DNA of 64,000 nucleotides from Streptosporangium pseudovulgare (lineage in GTDB: Bacteria; Actinomycetota; Actinomycetes; Streptosporangiales; Streptosporangiaceae): NCBI RefSeq assembly GCF_014648055.1, contig NZ_BMQJ01000011.1, positions 91,916 through 155,915 on the forward strand. Direction: 5' to 3'. The stretch's first letter is position 1. Every line of letters starts with the position of its first letter. Made by a program: the position numbers and the translations under genes. The notes beneath the pieces are model-generated. The model searched no databases. It was not told where the DNA came from and saw only the letters and a list, made by a program, of their open reading frames with translations. Shown in pieces: positions 24,648 through 33,430 of this stretch.

Positions 24648-26549
24648 GTGAACCCCGTCATCCAGGAGATCACCGACCGCCTGATCGAGCGCAGCCGCGC
24701 CAGCCGTACCGCCTACCTGGCGCGGATCGACGCCGAGGCCGAGGAGGCCCGCCGGCGCGGACCGGCCCGCTCCTCTCTGGGCTGCGCCAACCTGGCCCAC
24801 GGCTTCGCCGCCGCCCCGGGAGCCGACAAGCTCGACCTCCGGGCCTCGGTCAAGCCGGGCGTGGCGATCGTGTCGAGCTACAACGACATGCTGTCGGCGC
24901 ACCAGCCGTACGAGACCTACCCGGCGATCCTCAAGGCGGCCGTCCGTACGGCGGGCGGCGTGGCGCAGTTCGCCGGCGGCGTGCCCGCCATGTGCGACGG
25001 CATCACCCAGGGCCGCCCGGGCATGGAGCTGTCGCTCTACAGCCGCGAGGTCATCGCGATGGCCACGGCGATCGCGCTCTCCCACGACATGTTCGACGCC
25101 TCCCTCATGCTGGGCGTCTGCGACAAGATCGTGCCGGGTCTGCTGATCGGCGCGCTGCACTTCGGCCACCTGCCGGCCGTGTTCGTCCCGGCGGGGCCGA
25201 TGGGCTCCGGTCTGCCCAACAAGGTCAAGGCGCGCACCCGGCAGCTGTTCGCCGAGGGCAAGGTCGGCAAGGACGAGCTGCTGGACGCCGAGGCGCGGTC
25301 GTACCACTCCCCCGGCACCTGCACCTTCTACGGCACCGCCAACTCCAACCAGGTCATGATCGAGGTCATGGGCCTGCACCTGCCGGGCGCGACCTTCGTC
25401 AACCCCCGCACCGAGCTGCGCCAGGCGCTGACCGAGGCGGCCGGGCGGCGGGCGGTGGCGCTGACCGCGCACGGCGCCGAGTACACCCCCGTGGGCCGGG
25501 TCGTCGACGAGAAGGCGATCGTCAACGCCTGCGTGGCGCTGCTGGCCACCGGCGGCTCGACCAACCACACCATGCACCTCGTCGCGATCGCCGCGGCGGC
25601 CGGCATCGAGCTGCTCTGGGACGACCTGGCCGCCCTGTCGAAGGCGGTGCCGCTGCTGACCCGCATGTACCCCAACGGGCAGGCCGACGTGAACCACTTC
25701 CAGGCCGCCGGCGGCATGCAGGTGCTCATCGGCGAGCTGCTGGATGCCGGGCTGCTGCACCGCGACGTGCTGACGATCGCCGGGCGCGGGCTGGACCACT
25801 ACCGCTCGGCCCCGGCGCTCAAGGACGGCGAGCTGGTCTGGGAGGAGCGCACCGAGGGCAGCGCCGACCCCGACGTGCTGCGGCCGGTCGGCGACGCGTT
25901 CTCCCCCGACGGCGGTATCCACATGCTCGACGGCAACCTGGGCCGCGCGGTCAGCAAGGTCTCGGCGGTCAGGCCCGAGCACCTGGTCGTCGAGGCCCCG
26001 GCGAAGGTCTTCGACGACCAGCTCGACCTGCTGCGCGCCTTCGAGGCGGGCGAACTGGACGGGCAGGACTTCGTCGCGGTCATCCGCTACCAGGGTCCCA
26101 GCGCGAACGGCATGCCGGAGCTGCACAAGCTCACCCCGCCGCTGGCGGTGCTGCTGGACCGCGGGCAGCGGGTGGCGATCGTCACCGACGGCCGCATGTC
26201 CGGCGCGTCGGGCAAGGTCCCGGCCGCCATCCACCTGTCGCCCGAGGCCGCCCACGGCGGACCGATCGCGCTGGTCCGCGACGGCGACCCGATCCGCCTG
26301 GACTCCGCCGCGGGCACCCTGGAGCTGCTGGTGCCCGCCGAGGAGCTGGCCGCCCGCACGCCGCAGGGCGCCCCGCTCAGCGACGCCCAGTGGGTCGGCA
26401 CCGGCCGTGAGCTGTTCGCCGCGTTCCGCCGTACGGCCGGCCCCGCCGAGCGCGGCGCCGGGATCTTCGCGCTGAACGGCCGCGCCGAGAGCCTCGCCGA
26501 CGGCGCCGGCGCGGCCGGGAGCACGGCCGCCGCGGGGGACGCCCGGTGA
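24648..26549 (+). CDS. edd: Phosphogluconate dehydratase (Entner-Doudoroff)
   Basis: A 633-aa member of the IlvD/Edd family, converting 6-phosphogluconate to KDPG. The Fe-S ligand cysteines lie in [15 protein letters not shown] and [11 protein letters not shown], and Edd-typical strings are [27 protein letters not shown] and [18 protein letters not shown] chose GTG 24648 because AAGGAGG lies 5 bp upstream and the product then begins [17 protein letters not shown], like E. coli Edd. A longer product from GTG 24585 would add 21 residues. The stop overlaps glk by 4 bp. Confidence 0.96.
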   Translation: MNPVIQEITDRLIERSRASRTAYLARIDAEAEEARRRGPARSSLGCANLAHGFAAAPGADKLDLRASVKPGVAIVSSYNDMLSAHQPYETYPAILKAAVRTAGGVAQFAGGVPAMCDGITQGRPGMELSLYSREVIAMATAIALSHDMFDASLMLGVCDKIVPGLLIGALHFGHLPAVFVPAGPMGSGLPNKVKARTRQLFAEGKVGKDELLDAEARSYHSPGTCTFYGTANSNQVMIEVMGLHLPGATFVNPRTELRQALTEAAGRRAVALTAHGAEYTPVGRVVDEKAIVNACVALLATGGSTNHTMHLVAIAAAAGIELLWDDLAALSKAVPLLTRMYPNGQADVNHFQAAGGMQVLIGELLDAGLLHRDVLTIAGRGLDHYRSAPALKDGELVWEERTEGSADPDVLRPVGDAFSPDGGIHMLDGNLGRAVSKVSAVRPEHLVVEAPAKVFDDQLDLLRAFEAGELDGQDFVAVIRYQGPSANGMPELHKLTPPLAVLLDRGQRVAIVTDGRMSGASGKVPAAIHLSPEAAHGGPIALVRDGDPIRLDSAAGTLELLVPAEELAARTPQGAPLSDAQWVGTGRELFAAFRRTAGPAERGAGIFALNGRAESLADGAGAAGSTAAAGDAR

Positions 26550-27529
26550 ACCTCCCCTGGCTCGTCGCCGACGTCGGCGGCACCAACGCCCGGTTCGGCC
26601 TGGTCACCGAACCGGGGCGGGGACCCGGCTCGGTGGCCGTGCTCGCCGTCGCCGACCACGCCGGGCTCCCCGAGGCCGTGACCGCCTACCTCGCCGAGCA
26701 CGCGGACGGGGCCCGGCCGGAGGCGGCGTGCGTCGCGATCGCCGGACCGGTCGAGGGCGACCGCTACCGGCTCACCAACGCCGGGTGGGCGGGGTCGGTC
26801 CGCGACCTGGGCATCCCGCACGTCGAACTGGTCAACGACTTCGAGGCGCTGGCCGCGTCCCTGCCGCATCTGCCGGCCGCGGAGCTGGTCGGCCTAGGCG
26901 GTCCCGCGCCCGGGCACGGCGTCAAGGTCGTGCTGGGCCCGGGGACGGGCCTCGGCGTGGCGGGCCTGGTGCCCGCGGCCGAGGGCTGGATACCGGTGCC
27001 CGGCGAGGGCGGCCACGTCACCGTGCCGGTCCTGGACGAGCGCGACCACGAGATCGTCCGGGCGCTGCGCGCCGAGGGGATGGGCCACGTGGTGGCCGAG
27101 CACCTGCTGTCGGGGCCGGGGCTGGCCCGGTTGCACCACGCCCTCGCGCTGGTGCGCGGCGTCGAGGCGCCGCGGCTGGCCGCCTCGGACATCGTGGCCA
27201 GGATGGACGACTCGCTGTGCGCGGAGACCGTCGAGGTCTTCTGCGGAATGCTCGGCACCTTCGCCGGGAACGTCGCGCTGACCCTGGGCGCCCGCGGCGG
27301 CGTCTACCTGGGCGGCGGGGTGCTGCCGCGCATCGTGGAGCGGGTCCGCGCCAGCGACTTCCGCCGCCGGTTCGAGGCCGCCCCCACCATGACCGGCTAT
27401 CTTTCGGGCATCGCCACCTCGCTGATCGTCTCCCCGCAGCCCGCGCTGCTCGGGGCCGCGGCCTGGCTGGGCCAGCGCCTGGCCGCCGCGCCGAAGTCGT
27501 CGAAGCCATCGAAGTTGGAGTACGCATGA
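26546..27529 (+). CDS. glk: Glucokinase (bacterial Glk family)
   Basis: A 327-aa glucokinase of the E. coli Glk type rather than the ROK type more usual in actinomycetes. [14 protein letters not shown] is the phosphate-1 motif; [14 protein letters not shown] carries the catalytic Asp; [13 protein letters not shown] and [11 protein letters not shown] are family motifs; [11 protein letters not shown] is near the C-terminus. It phosphorylates glucose, feeding Zwf. The GTG start overlaps the edd stop by 4 bp and its own stop overlaps the eda start by 4 bp, so all three are translationally coupled. Confidence 0.95.
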   Translation: MNLPWLVADVGGTNARFGLVTEPGRGPGSVAVLAVADHAGLPEAVTAYLAEHADGARPEAACVAIAGPVEGDRYRLTNAGWAGSVRDLGIPHVELVNDFEALAASLPHLPAAELVGLGGPAPGHGVKVVLGPGTGLGVAGLVPAAEGWIPVPGEGGHVTVPVLDERDHEIVRALRAEGMGHVVAEHLLSGPGLARLHHALALVRGVEAPRLAASDIVARMDDSLCAETVEVFCGMLGTFAGNVALTLGARGGVYLGGGVLPRIVERVRASDFRRRFEAAPTMTGYLSGIATSLIVSPQPALLGAAAWLGQRLAAAPKSSKPSKLEYA

Positions 27530-28137
27530 GCCTGCTGGACATCGCCCCGGTGATCCCGGTCGTCGTGATCGACGACCCGGAGACCGCCGTCCCCCTGGCG
27601 CGGGCCCTGGCGGCGGGCGGCCTGCCCGTCATCGAGGTGACCCTCCGTACGGCCTGCGCGCTGGACGCCGTCGCGCGGATCGCCGCCGAGGTGCCCGAGG
27701 CGGTCGTCGGGGCGGGCACCGTCCGCACGCCCGCCGACGTGACCGCCTCGGTGGCGGCCGGCGCCAGGTTCCTGGTCAGCCCGGGGAGCACCCCGAGGCT
27801 CCTGGACGCCATGGAGGAGGGCGGCATCCCGTTCCTTCCCGGCGCGGCGACCTCCTCCGAGGTCATGGCTCTGGCCGAGCGCGGGCTGACGGAGATGAAG
27901 TTCTTCCCGGCCGAGGCCGCCGGCGGCGTGCCCTACCTGAAGTCGCTGGGCGGGCCGCTGCCCGAGGTGCGGTTCTGCCCGACGGGCGGGATCAGGCTCC
28001 AGACCGCGCCGGAGTATCTGGCGCTGGCGAACGTCGGGTGCGTGGGCGGGACCTGGCTCACCCCGGCCGACGCGCTGGCGGCCGGTGACTACGCCCGGAT
28101 CGAGAAGCTCGCCGCCGAGGCGGCCGCGCTCCGCTAG
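27526..28137 (+). CDS. eda: KDPG aldolase (2-keto-3-deoxy-6-phosphogluconate aldolase)
   Basis: A 203-aa class I aldolase that splits KDPG into pyruvate and glyceraldehyde-3-phosphate. The Glu in VIEVTLRTACAL and the Schiff-base Lys in TEMKFFPAEAAGG are in place, with the phosphate-binding GGIRLQTAPEYL and GGTWLTP following. Length is normal. It is the last gene of the Entner-Doudoroff operon; a perfect hairpin at 28428 terminates transcription. The 290 bp between stop and hairpin show GC-rich sequence and no gene. Confidence 0.97.
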   Translation: MSLLDIAPVIPVVVIDDPETAVPLARALAAGGLPVIEVTLRTACALDAVARIAAEVPEAVVGAGTVRTPADVTASVAAGARFLVSPGSTPRLLDAMEEGGIPFLPGAATSSEVMALAERGLTEMKFFPAEAAGGVPYLKSLGGPLPEVRFCPTGGIRLQTAPEYLALANVGCVGGTWLTPADALAAGDYARIEKLAAEAAALR

Positions 28138-28427
28138 CCGTACGGCCGGCGCCCGGCGGAGCCCCGGAGCCCGGAGCCGGTCCGGCGGAGCCCCGCACCG
28201 GCTCGCCGGGCCGGGGACCCGGCGCATGAGACCCGCGCGGACCCCCTCCCTGGTCCGCGCACGGGCCATGAGGCACCGTGACCCGGTGCGCCTCTCATGG
28301 GATCGAGGCCCGCGTCCGCCCACCCGGCGGTCGCGGGCCGCCCCTTTTCCCGCCTCCCCCCGCTTCTCCCTCCGCGGGGGCGGGCCGGTCTCCGGCCCCT
28401 GGGCCTGACCGGCGGATCCACGCCCGC

Positions 28428-28477
28428 GGCACGGAACCGGCCGTCCCCCGTCATGCGGGGACGGCCGGTTCCGTGCC
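28428..28477. terminator. Bidirectional terminator after eda
   Basis: Two 21-bp arms, 28428-28448 and 28457-28477 (GGCACGGAACCGGC... and its exact complement), are separated by an 8-base loop. The hairpin sits between the convergent eda and the 110-aa gene at 28493 and can serve both directions. Confidence 0.92.
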
Positions 28478-28492
28478 TTCCGGGCCCCGGGG

Positions 28493-28825
28493 TCAGCCGG
28501 GCGGGCGGCCCGTCCCCTCTCCGGGGAGGTAGCCGCCGTCGTCGGCGTCGGTCCCGCCCAGGCCGCCGTTCGGGTCCTCCTCGTCGGAGGAGGACCAGTC
28601 CAGGTCGGCGTTCACGGTCCCGGTCTCCCGCGGGGCGTCGGGGCCGCGCCGGGGCTCCTCGTCCTCGTCGCGCCCGGCGGGCCGGGCGCTGGTCTTCCCC
28701 ATCGAGGCCGGGCCGATGTCGCCGCCCATGTCGTGCAGCTCGGGGTCGAAGGGCGTCCCCCGGTACTTGCGCAGCTCCTCCTCGCGCCGCCGGGCGCGCT
28801 CTTCCTCGTTCGTCTCCTCGCTCAC
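28493..28825 (-). CDS. Small hydrophilic hypothetical protein
   Basis: A 110-aa, strongly charged protein without hydrophobic core (MSEETNEEERARRREEELRKYRGTPFDPELHDMGGDIGPASMG..., then Asp/Glu-rich, ending in Gly/Pro). The GTG start has GGAGGAGAG 6 bp upstream, a strong ribosome site. I recognise no family; the N-terminal helix and disordered rest suggest a small regulatory or stress protein. It lies downstream of the hemerythrin gene on the same strand with a 127-bp gap. Confidence 0.65.
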   Translation of the reverse strand: MSEETNEEERARRREEELRKYRGTPFDPELHDMGGDIGPASMGKTSARPAGRDEDEEPRRGPDAPRETGTVNADLDWSSSDEEDPNGGLGGTDADDGGYLPGEGTGRPPG

Positions 28826-28952
28826 GGCGCTCTCCTCCCGTGTCGCTTCTTCCCCCTCACCGTTCTGCGGTGCCCAGTCGCCGATGTCCGTAACGGGTGT
28901 TTCCCGGCATGCCGGAAACGACGGCCGGCGCAGAACCCGATGAGCCGCCGGG

Positions 28953-29537
28953 TCAGTCCTTCCTGCCCATGACGTCGCGGATCACGTCGCGGACCCGATC
29001 CATGATCGCCAACGGGGTGCCCATCAGCACGTTCTTCGTCGCCGACTCCACCCCCGGGTGCGGGTGGGTCGGGGCCATCGCCTCGGCGGCCTTCACCCCG
29101 GCCGCCATCGCCCGCCGCTCGGCCTCGCTGGTGCGGGCGCGCAGCGCGGTGAACTCGTGGCGCTCCTCGTTCTCGGCGTGGGCGAGCACGGCCCCGCGCA
29201 GCAGCGTGAGGTCGGCGAGGAACCGCGGGTCCTCCACGCCCGCCTCATCCATCCGCAGGAGGAGCCGCTTGGCCTCGTTCTCCTCCTTCAGGCGGTCGTC
29301 CACCACGGCGTCGCCGCCGTCGAGCTTGCGGCGGGCGTAGGGATGGACGATCTCCTCCTCCGCCGTCTCGTGCACGGCCAGCAGCCGCACCAGCGAGCGG
29401 AACGCCTCGGCCCGCCTGTCGGCCGGCGCCCTCTCCACCTCGTCGAACATCTCCCTGATCATGGAATGCTGCAGCAGCAGCAGGTCCACGACGTCGTTCT
29501 CACCCATCAGCTCGGGAACCGGCCGGTCGTCACCCAT
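28953..29537 (-). CDS. Hemerythrin (HHE) domain protein
   Basis: A 194-aa protein. Residues ~10-145 form the four-helix HHE domain with metal ligands in LLLLQHSMIREMF, VHETAEEEIVHPYAR and AHAENEERHEFTAL, so a di-iron site is likely. The C-terminal ~50 residues (THPHPGVESATKNVLMGTPLAIMDRVRDVIRDVMGRK) form an amphipathic tail common in actinobacterial members. Such proteins sense or buffer O2, NO or iron. The ATG at 29535-29537 has AGGGAG just upstream; an alternative start lies 7 codons earlier. Confidence 0.9.
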   Translation of the reverse strand: MGDDRPVPELMGENDVVDLLLLQHSMIREMFDEVERAPADRRAEAFRSLVRLLAVHETAEEEIVHPYARRKLDGGDAVVDDRLKEENEAKRLLLRMDEAGVEDPRFLADLTLLRGAVLAHAENEERHEFTALRARTSEAERRAMAAGVKAAEAMAPTHPHPGVESATKNVLMGTPLAIMDRVRDVIRDVMGRKD

Positions 29538-29610
29538 GTTCTCTCCCTCTGTCCACATGCCGCCTACCCCCGCTACCCGGGATCACCGCACCGAACGTGG
29601 AAAGACACGG

Positions 29611-30567
29611 TCAGGGGGAGGGCGACGCGGGCGGGGTGAGGCGCAGGTCGGCCAGGATCGCGCGGTGGTCGCCGCCCGTCGGCGGCAGCACCCGGCTGCC
29701 GACGGCCGTGAAGCCTCGGGTGAGCACGTGGTCCAGGCGGACCAGCGGCAGCGCCGCGGGCCAGGTGAGCTGCAGGCCGGTGCCCGCCTTCTCGGCCACG
29801 GGCGTGACGGTCGCGGCGAGCGGGCTCAGCGCGCGGTCGGTCGCGGCCGTGTTGAGGTCCCCGGCGACGATGACCCGGGGAGCGGGGTCGGCCGCGACCG
29901 CGCGGGCCAGCGCCGCCATCTCCGCGTTGCGGCGGGCGATGACGGACGGCTCCGGGCGGAAGGAGGTGATGTGGACGGCGTAGAGGCTCACGTCGCCCCA
30001 CGGCGTGCGCAGGACGGCGTGCCGGGAGCGCACCACGCCGGGTACGGGCTGCGGCCGGCCGTGGAAGGGGTATCTGCTCCACACGGCCACGCCGGGGTTG
30101 TCGGGGAAGCGGTAGGGCAGGACGGGGTCGATCAGCCGGGCGAAGCCGGGGTCGACCGTCCCGTCGCGCAGCACGGGGTCGTCGCGCAGCTCGGCGACCA
30201 CGAGGACGTCCGCGCCGGTGTCCCGCAGGGCGGCGGCGGTGCGGGGCAGGCCGGGGTTGAAGTAGTCGACGTTCTGGTGGACCACCCGCAGGTCGCGCGG
30301 CCCGGTGACGGGGTCGCGGAGGAAGGCGGGCCCGAAGGCCGCCGCCCAGGTCACGGTCACGGCCAGGGCTCCGGCCAGCGCGGCCCACGACCGGCGGGCG
30401 AGCGCGGCCAGGACGAGGAGCGGCACCGCCAGGCCGAACCAGGGCAGGGCGCTGTCGACGACGTTGCCCAGCCCCCGCCAGTTGGGCAGCAGCCCGTGCC
30501 CCGCGATGAGCAGGGACACCAGGACGCCCGCACCCGCGGCCGGCCCGCCCCGCGTCCACGGCGACAT
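29611..30567 (-). CDS. Membrane-anchored endonuclease/exonuclease/phosphatase (EEP) family protein
   Basis: A 318-aa protein. Three N-terminal transmembrane helices (AGAGVLVSLLIAGHGLLP, ALPWFGLAVPLLVLAALA, ALAGALAVTVTWAAAFGPAF) are followed by an EEP domain. Catalytic motifs are VVHQNVDYFNP (Asn), VVAELRDDP (Glu), VIVAGDLNTAATD (Asp-x-Asn), VRLDHVLT and PTGGDHRAILADL (Asp-His). Family members cut phosphodiester bonds in lipids, nucleotides or DNA; with this topology the domain is probably outside the membrane. The substrate is unknown. It lies upstream of the hemerythrin gene on the same strand. Confidence 0.88.
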   Translation of the reverse strand: MSPWTRGGPAAGAGVLVSLLIAGHGLLPNWRGLGNVVDSALPWFGLAVPLLVLAALARRSWAALAGALAVTVTWAAAFGPAFLRDPVTGPRDLRVVHQNVDYFNPGLPRTAAALRDTGADVLVVAELRDDPVLRDGTVDPGFARLIDPVLPYRFPDNPGVAVWSRYPFHGRPQPVPGVVRSRHAVLRTPWGDVSLYAVHITSFRPEPSVIARRNAEMAALARAVAADPAPRVIVAGDLNTAATDRALSPLAATVTPVAEKAGTGLQLTWPAALPLVRLDHVLTRGFTAVGSRVLPPTGGDHRAILADLRLTPPASPSP

Positions 30568-30824
30568 GGTGGTGACGGCCCCCTCCCGCTGCCCGTGCGT
30601 GCCCTCGCGGCCCGGTCCCGCGACGCCGGGCCCGCGGAGGACAGTTCATCACGGGCGGGCCCGGTCATGGTGTCCGTTCCGGACAGGCAAGGCGCACCAT
30701 ACCCGCCCTTTTCCCCGTCCTGACCTGCGTGGATACATGATTGGTCTATGCGCGTACGCGACAAAAAGGGGAATTGCGGGCATGCGACGGGGGCGCTCGT
30801 GCTCCCCCGCCGGGAGAGCACGGA

Positions 30825-32897
30825 ATGAAGGACACCCGGATCGACATCTCCAGCGGCCTGGCCCTGGAACTCTTCGACCCGGCCCCGGTCGGGGTGGCGG
30901 TCAGCAGGGGCCCGGATCATCGCCTGGTGTACACCAACGCCGCCTTCCGGTCGGCCTTCGGCAACCGCCCCCTGAACGTGCCCGCACGTGAGGCGTTCGC
31001 CGACCTGGTCGAGCGCGACTCCTACATCTCGATGCTGGACCGGGTCATGCGGGACGGGCACCCGGTGAACATCATCGAGGGCCGGGCCACCATGTCCTTC
31101 GCCGACACCGGCCCGCAGGAGCGCTTCTTCAACTTCAGCATGTCGGAGATCTACCTCGATGACGGCGAGCGCGGGGTGCTGCAGGTGTCCGTGGAGGTGA
31201 CCGAGCAGATCGTCGCCTCACGGTGGATCGACGCCCTGTCGGAGGAGCGGCGCCGCCTGCTGCGGCGCTACCGCAACCTGGGGCGGGTCGGCACCCAGAT
31301 GCTCTGGGTGACCGGGGCCGACGGCCGCGTCATCGAGCCGAGCCCCGGGTGGCAGAAGGTGACCGGCCAGTCGTGGGAGGAGTTCCACGGCGACGGGTGG
31401 CTCGACGCCGTCCACCCCGACGACCGGGACGAGACCGCCGAGTCGTGGATCAAGGCGATCGAGGAGGTGCTCCCGCTGTGGGAGCACGTCCACCGGATCC
31501 GGCTGGCCGACGGGAGTTACCGGCACTTCAGCGCGCGGGCCGTACCGGTGCACGAGGACGACCGCGTGGTCGAGTGGGTCGGCACCTGCGCCGACATCGA
31601 GCAGCAGTGGCAGGAGGAGCGGTACCGCGAGCTGCTGGGCCGCGCCTCGGCCGCCACCGCGGACGTCACGCGCCTGGAGGAGATGCTCTCGGCGCTGGCG
31701 CACGTGATCGTGCCGGAACTGGCCGACGCGTGCGGCATCTACCTGCTGCCGGAGTCGCCGGACCGGCCGGTGGGCCCCCCGCTCGTCTTCCGGCACGTCG
31801 CCGGCTCCGTACGGCAGGGCCTGCCCGGTCTGCCGACCGGGTACGAGGTGACGCTGGGCCCGGGGAGCGCGCTGGTGCGGGCGGTGCGCCGCCGCCACGT
31901 CGTGCGCCGCGAGTTCCCCCGCGGGGCGCCCCCGCCGGACCTGCGGCTGGCGCCGGGCACCAGCAGGTGGCTGGTCACCTCCGGGGCCACCAGCGTGGCG
32001 CTCGTCCCGGTCATCGTCGACGGGTTCGTGGCGGCGCTGGTGACCACCGCCACCTGCGGGGACCGCCCGGCGATCGGCGAGGCCGACGTCACCCTGATCA
32101 GCCAGATGCTCGACCACGCGCACGACGCGCTCAGCGGTGCCATGGAGTTCCAGCGCACCCAGCGGGTGGCGCTGGCCCTGCAGCGCAGCCTGCTGGCCGA
32201 GCCGCCGTCCGTCCCCGGCCTGCGGATCGTGGCCCGTTACCGGCCGAGCCCGGCGGCCGCGGCGGTCGGCGGCGACTGGTACGACTGCTTCCTGCTGCAC
32301 GACGGCACCCCCGTGCTGACGATCGGGGACGTCGCCGGCCACGACCTGCCCGCGGCCGTGACCATGGGCCAGATCCGCACCATGCTCAGGGGGCTGGCCG
32401 TGGACCGCGAGGAGCCGCCGGAGGAGATCCTGCGGCGGCTGGACAAGGCGATGGAGCTGTTGTGCGACGACCAGACGGCCACCTGCGTACTGGCCCGCGC
32501 CGAGCGGGCGGAGGCCGGCCGGTGGCGGCTGAACTACTCGGTGGCGGGCCACCCGCCGCCGCTGCTGATCGCCGCCGACGGCCGCGGGCGGTTCCTCGAC
32601 GAGCCGCTCAGCCCGCTGCTGGGCATCACGAAGGACCTGCCGCGCCGTGGCGCCACCGAGCCGCTGCCCCCGGGCTCCACGCTCCTGCTCTACACCGACG
32701 GCCTGGTCGAGCGTCGCGGCGAGGACCTCGGGATCGGGCTGAACCGGCTGCGGGACCACGCCATGTCGCTCGCCCGCGAGCCGCTGGACGTCTTCTGCGA
32801 CGAGCTGCTGGCCCGGCTGGTGGCCGGCGGGGACGACGACATCGCCATGATCGCGCTGCGGACCCCCCTCACAGCGGGAGAACGCCACCCGGTTTGA
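30825..32897 (+). CDS. PAS-PAS-GAF-PP2C (SpoIIE/RsbU-like) serine phosphatase
   Basis: A 690-aa signalling protein. A PAS domain (~15-130, FDPAPVGVAVSRGPDHRLVYTNAAF), a second PAS with PAC (~155-270, RVIEPSPGWQKVTGQSWEEFHGDGWLDAVHPDD), a GAF-like domain (~280-450) and a C-terminal PP2C/SpoIIE phosphatase (~465-685) are readable. The metal-binding Asp residues lie in AVGGDWYDCF, IGDVAGHDLPAA and GGDDDIAMIAL. Such proteins dephosphorylate anti-sigma antagonists. No anti-sigma kinase domain is fused and no anti-sigma gene is adjacent. GGGAGAG precedes the ATG. The 3' end overlaps the convergent Lrp gene by 29 bp. Confidence 0.93.
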   Translation: MKDTRIDISSGLALELFDPAPVGVAVSRGPDHRLVYTNAAFRSAFGNRPLNVPAREAFADLVERDSYISMLDRVMRDGHPVNIIEGRATMSFADTGPQERFFNFSMSEIYLDDGERGVLQVSVEVTEQIVASRWIDALSEERRRLLRRYRNLGRVGTQMLWVTGADGRVIEPSPGWQKVTGQSWEEFHGDGWLDAVHPDDRDETAESWIKAIEEVLPLWEHVHRIRLADGSYRHFSARAVPVHEDDRVVEWVGTCADIEQQWQEERYRELLGRASAATADVTRLEEMLSALAHVIVPELADACGIYLLPESPDRPVGPPLVFRHVAGSVRQGLPGLPTGYEVTLGPGSALVRAVRRRHVVRREFPRGAPPPDLRLAPGTSRWLVTSGATSVALVPVIVDGFVAALVTTATCGDRPAIGEADVTLISQMLDHAHDALSGAMEFQRTQRVALALQRSLLAEPPSVPGLRIVARYRPSPAAAAVGGDWYDCFLLHDGTPVLTIGDVAGHDLPAAVTMGQIRTMLRGLAVDREEPPEEILRRLDKAMELLCDDQTATCVLARAERAEAGRWRLNYSVAGHPPPLLIAADGRGRFLDEPLSPLLGITKDLPRRGATEPLPPGSTLLLYTDGLVERRGEDLGIGLNRLRDHAMSLAREPLDVFCDELLARLVAGGDDDIAMIALRTPLTAGERHPV

Positions 32898-33321
32898 GGG
32901 CCTTCATCGCGATCTGCGAGGTGAGCTTGTCCAGGCCGGGCAGGCGGCCCAGCCGCTCCAGGCAGAGCTGGCTGTAGGCGTCCATGTCCGGCACGGCGAC
33001 GCGCAGGACGTAGTCCGGGCGGCCGAACATGCGCAGGCACTCCACCACGTCCTCGATCTCCATGACGGCGGCCTCGAACGCCGTGACGGTCTCGGCGTCC
33101 TGGCCCTCCAGCTCCACGTAGGCCAGGACCTGGAAGCCCCGCCCGACGGCCGCCGGGTCGAGGACGGCGCGGTAGCCGCTGATCACTCCCGACTCCTCCA
33201 GGTTGCGGACCCGGCGCAGGCACGGCGAGGGGGTCAGCCGGACCCGCTCGGCCAGCTCCTGGTTGCTGAGCCGCCCCTCCCGCTGGAGGAGGCTGAGAAT
33301 TGCGCGATCGGTGACATCCAT
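32869..33321 (-). CDS. Lrp/AsnC family transcriptional regulator
   Basis: A 150-aa protein. The N-terminal helix-turn-helix is MDVTDRAILSLLQREGRLSNQELAERVRLTPSPCLRRVRNLEESGVISGYRAVLDP; the C-terminal RAM (amino-acid-binding) domain includes VLAYVELEGQD, VMEIEDVVECLRMFGRPDYVLRVAVPD and LPGLDKLTSQIAMK. Length is normal. It is divergent from the indolepyruvate oxidoreductase gene (109 bp between starts), matching a role in sensing an aromatic or branched amino acid and controlling its catabolism. Its 3' end runs 29 bp into the antisense of the phosphatase gene. Confidence 0.94.
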   Translation of the reverse strand: MDVTDRAILSLLQREGRLSNQELAERVRLTPSPCLRRVRNLEESGVISGYRAVLDPAAVGRGFQVLAYVELEGQDAETVTAFEAAVMEIEDVVECLRMFGRPDYVLRVAVPDMDAYSQLCLERLGRLPGLDKLTSQIAMKALKPGGVLPL

Positions 33322-33360
33322 GGCAACAAATGTTAACCGACCAGCAATCCGGCATAAATC

Positions 33361-33390
33361 TTGACATCGCGTGCGCCGTAGCCTGGCATA
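33361..33390 (+). promoter_or_regulatory. Promoter of the indolepyruvate oxidoreductase gene
   Basis: TTGACA at 33361-33366 is a perfect -35 hexamer; GGCATA at 33385-33390 (18-bp spacing) is an acceptable -10. The region upstream towards the Lrp start is AT-rich (AACAAATGTTAACC, 33324-33337) and is a reasonable Lrp target. Confidence 0.55.
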
Positions 33391-33430
33391 GCCTTGCCGC
33401 ACCCTCAGCCACTGAAGATGGGACGGAAGC

